A DNA stretch of 16,788 nt, from positions 1-16,788 of the forward strand of contig JAUYCY010000118.1 in NCBI GenBank assembly GCA_030692055.1. The letters are read 5' to 3'. The translations under genes were made by a program, and so were the position numbers. The notes under the pieces are model-generated. The model ran no database searches and was not told the DNA's origin. It saw nothing but the letters and a program-made list of their open reading frames with translations. The number at the start of each line of letters is the position of its first letter. The first letter of the stretch is position 1. Below are positions 14,388-16,788 of this stretch, in pieces. Origin of the DNA: Candidatus Omnitrophota bacterium (lineage in GTDB: Bacteria > Omnitrophota > Koll11 > Duberdicusellales > 4484-171).

Positions 14388-14666
14388 CTACGTAACCAGT
14401 TTCCACCTCGTAGGTGGAATAGGTTTTTCTACTAGCGCGTAAACATTTTGCAGTGAACGAATGGTGGGTATTTCTGCTTCGGGAATAACTATCTTATATT
14501 TTTTTTCAATACCCGCCACAACTTCCAATGCCATCATACTGTCAATGCCTAAGTCTTCGGTAAAACGGGAGTCATCTTTGATTTGTTCTCCCGGGATTTC
14601 GGCGATTTCTGAGATGAGTTGTTTAATCTCTTTTTTGATTTCTTCAGGATTAATATTGTTATTCAT
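14388..14666 (-). CDS. Acyl carrier protein
   Basis: This 92-residue acyl carrier protein has the phosphopantetheine site in GIDSMMALEVV, with Ser43 as the attachment residue, preceded by the acidic FTEDLG. Helix II and the PTIRSLQNVYALV region are typical. A 4'-phosphopantetheinyl transferase from elsewhere would activate it. It probably presents an acyl or polyketide chain to the two reductases encoded directly downstream; the DSM (rather than DSL) site is common in specialised carrier proteins. The ribosome-binding site is good (GAGGTG, about five bases before the ATG). It is the first intact gene of the operon. No ketosynthase or acyl-activating enzyme lies in the window, so the source of the chain is unknown. 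Confidence 0.93.
   Translation of the reverse strand: MNNNINPEEIKKEIKQLISEIAEIPGEQIKDDSRFTEDLGIDSMMALEVVAGIEKKYKIVIPEAEIPTIRSLQNVYALVEKPIPPTRWKLVT
14401..14419 (-). other. Perfect hairpin at the end of the ACP gene
   Basis: TTCCACCT-CGT-AGGTGGAA is an 8-bp perfect stem with a 3-base loop inside the last codons of the ACP gene, about 20 bases before the first SDR start. In the mRNA one arm contains AGGUGG, which resembles a ribosome-binding site. It may tune the ACP-to-reductase expression ratio, or be chance. Confidence 0.4.
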
Positions 14667-14692
14667 ATTTTCACCTCAAAGAATTATATTTT

Positions 14693-14767
14693 TTATTTTA
14701 TTAAATCATTTATCTCCACCCCTAAGGCTGCTGCAATCTTTCGTAATGGTTTTTTTGTTATCCATTG
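14693..14767 (-). pseudogene. 3' remnant of an XRE-type regulator
   Basis: The minus-strand frame ending at 14693 reads LRKIAAALGVEINDLIK then stop. This is the classic C-terminal end of XRE/Cro-like helix-turn-helix domains (consensus near TLRKIAKALGVEIDELI). The frame has a stop just upstream, no usable start codon and only 24 residues. An ATG lies one frame away across a run of seven A, so a frameshift or deletion may have broken the gene. It is probably the relic of an antitoxin or regulator between the HEPN/MNT pair and the ACP operon. Confidence 0.6.
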
Positions 14768-14807
14768 TTAGACATTTTTGCTTCTTATGTATTAATTTAT
14801 CCTCTCC

Positions 14808-15257
14808 TTAAAATAATCTTTTCTGAGATGGCTTTATATCAATATGTTCTTCTATCCGCCTGATTAATTCATCGGCTTTAACAATACTATCTCTTACTTC
14901 TTTATGAGATTCTGAAAATTGAGCCTCATACTGCAAGGGATGCCTTTTCCTGCGCATTCGTTTAAAGCTCCTTGCTAAGTGCCCATATTCTTTGCCCAGT
15001 ATCCTATCTACAAATTCTGTTATGGTAGCGTGGGTGAATTTACTGGTAGGCCTGTAGTTGTAAAATCTTATAAGCGCATTCCCCGCATGGATAAGCGCAT
15101 CATATGCGGCTTTATAGGCAGTCAGAGGAAATTTTGATAAATTGAACCTTGCTGCGGCAATTTCATTTTCTGCAAACCCCAAAAACTCAGAAATCTTTTC
15201 TTTCGGCGTATTTTCTTTAATAAGTTGGCCGCCGCTAAGCAAATCGCTAAATTCCAT
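14808..15257 (-). CDS. HEPN-domain protein, putative toxin partner
   Basis: This 149-residue all-helical HEPN protein (AYKAAYDALIHAGNALIRF, then FTHATITEFVDRIL) has the RX4-6H motif as Arg100 to His106 (RMRRKRH), with Tyr110 shortly after. In HEPN/MNT modules the HEPN protein is typically an RNase, and the MNT partner silences it by adding AMP to a tyrosine near this motif. Here the order is H-x3-Y rather than the usual H-x-Y, so the modified tyrosine is uncertain. The ATG at 15257, preceded by GGGAAG, is preferred over a TTG one codon earlier. It overlaps the nucleotidyltransferase gene by 11 bp, so the two are translated together. Confidence 0.8.
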   Translation of the reverse strand: MEFSDLLSGGQLIKENTPKEKISEFLGFAENEIAAARFNLSKFPLTAYKAAYDALIHAGNALIRFYNYRPTSKFTHATITEFVDRILGKEYGHLARSFKRMRRKRHPLQYEAQFSESHKEVRDSIVKADELIRRIEEHIDIKPSQKRLF

Positions 15258-15822
15258 CAATCTTCCCTTTTAAAATTACCTTAGGCCTTTTTAGCATATT
15301 CGTTATAAAACCGTCTTCTTTTCTCATTTTTTCCTTAAACTCTTTCGCTGGATAGATATTATAATTTATCTCTCTCCCTAACAATTTTTCGGCAGATTCT
15401 ATTTCCTTGAGCAATTTATCTTCATCGGGGTTACCGACCACTAAAAGGTCTATATCGCTTAAGGTTTGTTCTTTGCCGGCTGCATAAGAGCCATAGATAA
15501 AAGACAAGCTAATACCTTTGAGTTTTCCTATTATTGCCTTCAATTTTCCTTCTACGCCTATCGTTTTAAAAACAATAGACTTAAGCTCTTCATAGAGCGG
15601 ATATGATTCGTTAAGATAGAAATATTTCTGATTTCCCTCTGCTTCGGTAAGAAAAACTCCTTCTTTCGTTAGTCGAGAAAACTCCTTTGAGAGGTTACCG
15701 GGATCCTCTTTAAGAATAGAAGCTAATTGCCGCAGGTAGAGATGTTTGGTGGGATTTGTAAAATAATACGATAGGATTTTCTGCCGCAATCTTGATTTAG
15801 TTAACTGTAAGAACTTTACCAT
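15247..15822 (-). CDS. HTH-fused MNT-type nucleotidyltransferase, putative antitoxin
   Basis: This 191-residue protein has a winged helix-turn-helix at about residues 10-70 (LRQLASILKEDPGNLSKEFSRL) and a minimal nucleotidyltransferase domain from about 95. The signature GSYAAGKEQTLSDIDLLVV gives Gly111-Ser112 and metal ligands Asp123 and Asp125. MNT proteins add nucleotides to their HEPN partner as an antitoxin; the HTH may let this one also repress its own operon. The ATG at 15822 is chosen because AAAGGAC lies just upstream and because the domain begins there. An upstream in-frame ATG at 15885 would add 21 low-quality residues that run into a large hairpin. Confidence 0.82.
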   Translation of the reverse strand: MVKFLQLTKSRLRQKILSYYFTNPTKHLYLRQLASILKEDPGNLSKEFSRLTKEGVFLTEAEGNQKYFYLNESYPLYEELKSIVFKTIGVEGKLKAIIGKLKGISLSFIYGSYAAGKEQTLSDIDLLVVGNPDEDKLLKEIESAEKLLGREINYNIYPAKEFKEKMRKEDGFITNMLKRPKVILKGKIDGI

Positions 15823-15871
15823 TTTTTGTCCTTTCTTACGGTATAGGAAAGTATAAAATGCATCGTGGTAA

Positions 15872-15957
15872 TGCGGATAGTCCAACAGGACACCCTGCTG
15901 GGTAGTTCAATTTTGTGTCGAAAGCTACCCAACAGGGTGTCCTGTTGGACTACCGCA
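15872..15957. repeat. Long hairpin upstream of the HEPN/MNT operon
   Basis: Arms at 15872-15905 and 15925-15957 are complementary over about 33 bp with one mismatch and one bulged base, around a 19-base loop. The arms contain TAGTCCAACAGGACACCCTG and its complement. It lies within about 50 bp of the MNT start codon and would form a strong structure in any transcript crossing it. It could be a REP/MITE-like element or a transcription barrier. Confidence 0.8.
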
Positions 15958-15960
15958 AGG

Positions 15961-16005
15961 AAGTTCAAAGTTGTGAGCTTGCCAACTTCGTTGGCAAGTG
16001 AACTT
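15961..16005. repeat. Composite hairpin (9-bp inner, 7-bp outer stem)
   Basis: CTTGCCAAC-TTC-GTTGGCAAG (15978-15998) is an inner perfect stem. AAGTTCA (15961-15967) and TGAACTT (15999-16005) form an outer stem, leaving a 10-base bulge on one side. It follows the longer hairpin by three bases, suggesting neighbouring REP-like insertions or one composite element. Confidence 0.75.
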
Positions 16006-16136
16006 TCTCGCCTTACAACAATTGTAGTAAATAATTACAACAATTTCAAGTTATTTTTTACCGCGTTTAGGGACTGTTGTGAAATACCCCTTTTTCGCAA
16101 TGTGGCGAGCAAAAAATCCTTGAAAAATCAACCAGT

Positions 16137-16156
16137 CTCCACGGCAAGCCGCGGAG
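16137..16156. repeat. REP-like palindrome, copy 2
   Basis: CTCCACGGC-AA-GCCGCGGAG is a 9-bp stem with one mismatched pair, followed by TAT. It has the same layout as the palindromes at 5378-5395 and 16236-16255. Confidence 0.7.
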
Positions 16157-16235
16157 TATGTTCTATACTAATATTATCACTGGTTCATTCATTGCCTTGG
16201 AATGAGGTCAATTACGTTTACGATTTCGGCTTCAT

Positions 16236-16255
16236 CCCCGTGGCAAGCCACGGGG
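16236..16255. repeat. REP-like palindrome, copy 3
   Basis: CCCCGTGGC-AA-GCCACGGGG is a perfect 9-bp stem followed by TATTC. It lies 80 bp from copy 2 in the same orientation, a spacing that suggests a paired (BIME-like) element. Confidence 0.72.
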
Positions 16256-16412
16256 TATTCGCCGAGAGAGAATAAATACAAAAACCTATTATTTCTCTCC
16301 TATAAAACCTTCGAATTATACCACGTGAAAATAAAAAATCTACTGCAAATCATACTACAAAAAAAATGGCTAATTTAGAGGGAGAATTCAGGAAAAATTT
16401 AGGTGAAGTATT

Positions 16413-16788
16413 CTAGAGTGGCGTTTTGGCTGAGGCTTTGTTAGAGTAAGCTGAATTACCGTTAGTGTTATAGGCTCTTACCCTGTAGTAGTAGGTTTTA
16501 CCTGCACTGCGACCAGTGTTACTGTAGGTAGTTACATTGGTTGCAACGGTAGCAATTTGTTTAAAGCCAGAAGTAGAAGAAACACTACGCTCTATCTTAA
16601 AGCCTGTCTCATTACTAGAGTTATCTTTCCAGCTTAAATTAATCTGGCTTGAAGAGATAGCGGTAGCAGCAAGGCTAGAGGGCGCAACAGGTATATTTGA
16701 GAGTGTGGTAGCACTCACTTTATTGGAATAACCGGAGTTACCGCTTGTATTATATGCCCTCACTCTGTAGTAGTATTTCTTACTCGCG
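16413..16788 (-). CDS. Fibronectin type III repeat protein, C-terminal part
   Basis: Open to the window edge, this frame encodes at least 124 residues and ends at a TAG at 16413. It contains one complete FnIII domain of about 90 residues (from about VPVAPSSL-type PVAPSSLAATAISSSQINLSW to YYYRVRAYNTNGNSAYS) and the end of another with the same YYYRVRAYNTSGNSGYSN strand. The two domains are near-identical in their last strands, indicating a repeat array continuing to the right. Such arrays are typical of secreted or surface proteins, as spacers or polysaccharide-binding modules. No sorting signal follows the last domain. A GTG at 16763 is only an internal codon; the true start lies outside the window. 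Confidence 0.88.
   Translation of the reverse strand, partial: ASKKYYYRVRAYNTSGNSGYSNKVSATTLSNIPVAPSSLAATAISSSQINLSWKDNSSNETGFKIERSVSSTSGFKQIATVATNVTTYSNTGRSAGKTYYYRVRAYNTNGNSAYSNKASAKTPL

Larger units (their letters stand above)
15823..16412. other. Gene-free hairpin-rich stretch
   Basis: I see no credible coding sequence here. A 136-codon plus-strand frame (15865-16275) runs across the hairpins and has no recognisable domain. The stretch holds four strong hairpins, listed separately, and a direct repeat TTACAACAATT near 16014-16045. Nothing further is recognised in 16256-16412. No convincing promoter for the HEPN/MNT operon could be placed. Confidence 0.6.

Noticed and set aside
15823..15885. 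21-residue N-terminal extension of the MNT protein
   Set aside because: The upstream ATG lies in a hairpin arm, while the internal ATG has a good ribosome-binding site and fits the start of the HTH domain.
16014..16045. TTACAACAATT direct repeat as a possible iteron or operator
   Set aside because: There are only two copies in AT-rich sequence, with no replication or regulator gene next to them.
15865..16275. 136-codon plus-strand frame
   Set aside because: It crosses several hairpins, has no recognisable domain or ribosome-binding site, and its sequence is explained by the repeats.

Overview
The window is about 16.8 kb of AT-leaning bacterial DNA. Nearly every credible gene lies on the minus strand, so genes are described from right to left. 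A Gram-negative host is suggested by the exported Rhs protein, an HD-GYP enzyme with a large N-terminal sensor domain, many phosphorelay parts, and several families of REP-like palindromes. The style of the 7TM-type histidine kinase and of the repeats recalls Candidatus Omnitrophota or a related uncultured lineage. That placement is inference; no marker gene or RNA gene is present.

Right edge (about 14.7-16.8 kb). A fibronectin type III protein is cut by the window edge. A gene-free stretch of about 590 bp then holds four strong hairpins. Next comes a two-gene HEPN/MNT module whose nucleotidyltransferase carries an N-terminal helix-turn-helix, and then the decayed 3' end of an XRE-type regulator.

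Centre (about 5.4-14.7 kb). A run of co-directional, tightly spaced or overlapping genes encodes an acyl carrier protein, two tandem thioester-reductase-like SDR enzymes, a membrane histidine kinase (7TM-like region, GAF, HisKA, HATPase), a single-domain response regulator, a small protein resembling a stand-alone histidine phosphotransfer (DHp) domain, a second single-domain response regulator, a REC-GGDEF-MshEN protein, a membrane HD-GYP protein, and a STAS anti-anti-sigma-like protein. It is interrupted by a GxxExxY gene flanked by inverted repeats and by a smaller interlocked repeat. Read together, the genes suggest that an ACP-bound acyl chain is reduced to an aldehyde or alcohol, and that a membrane kinase and phosphorelay feed c-di-GMP turnover and a partner-switch output. 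The link between lipid and signalling is inferred from operon structure only.

Left (1-5.3 kb). A 1534-residue exported RHS/YD-repeat protein has two tandem Ig-like repeats, a proline/glycine-rich linker and an unrecognised small C-terminal tip. It is followed 33 bp later by an Imm53-type immunity gene, forming a polymorphic toxin/immunity pair. The RHS gene has a good promoter only a few bases from its GTG start, so its mRNA may be leaderless. Downstream are three copies of a 23-bp motif, two of them inside 96-bp tandem units that each carry a near-consensus promoter pointing out of the window, plus a diverged fragment of another rhs gene. The immunity gene and the rhs fragment both read into this motif for their stop codons.
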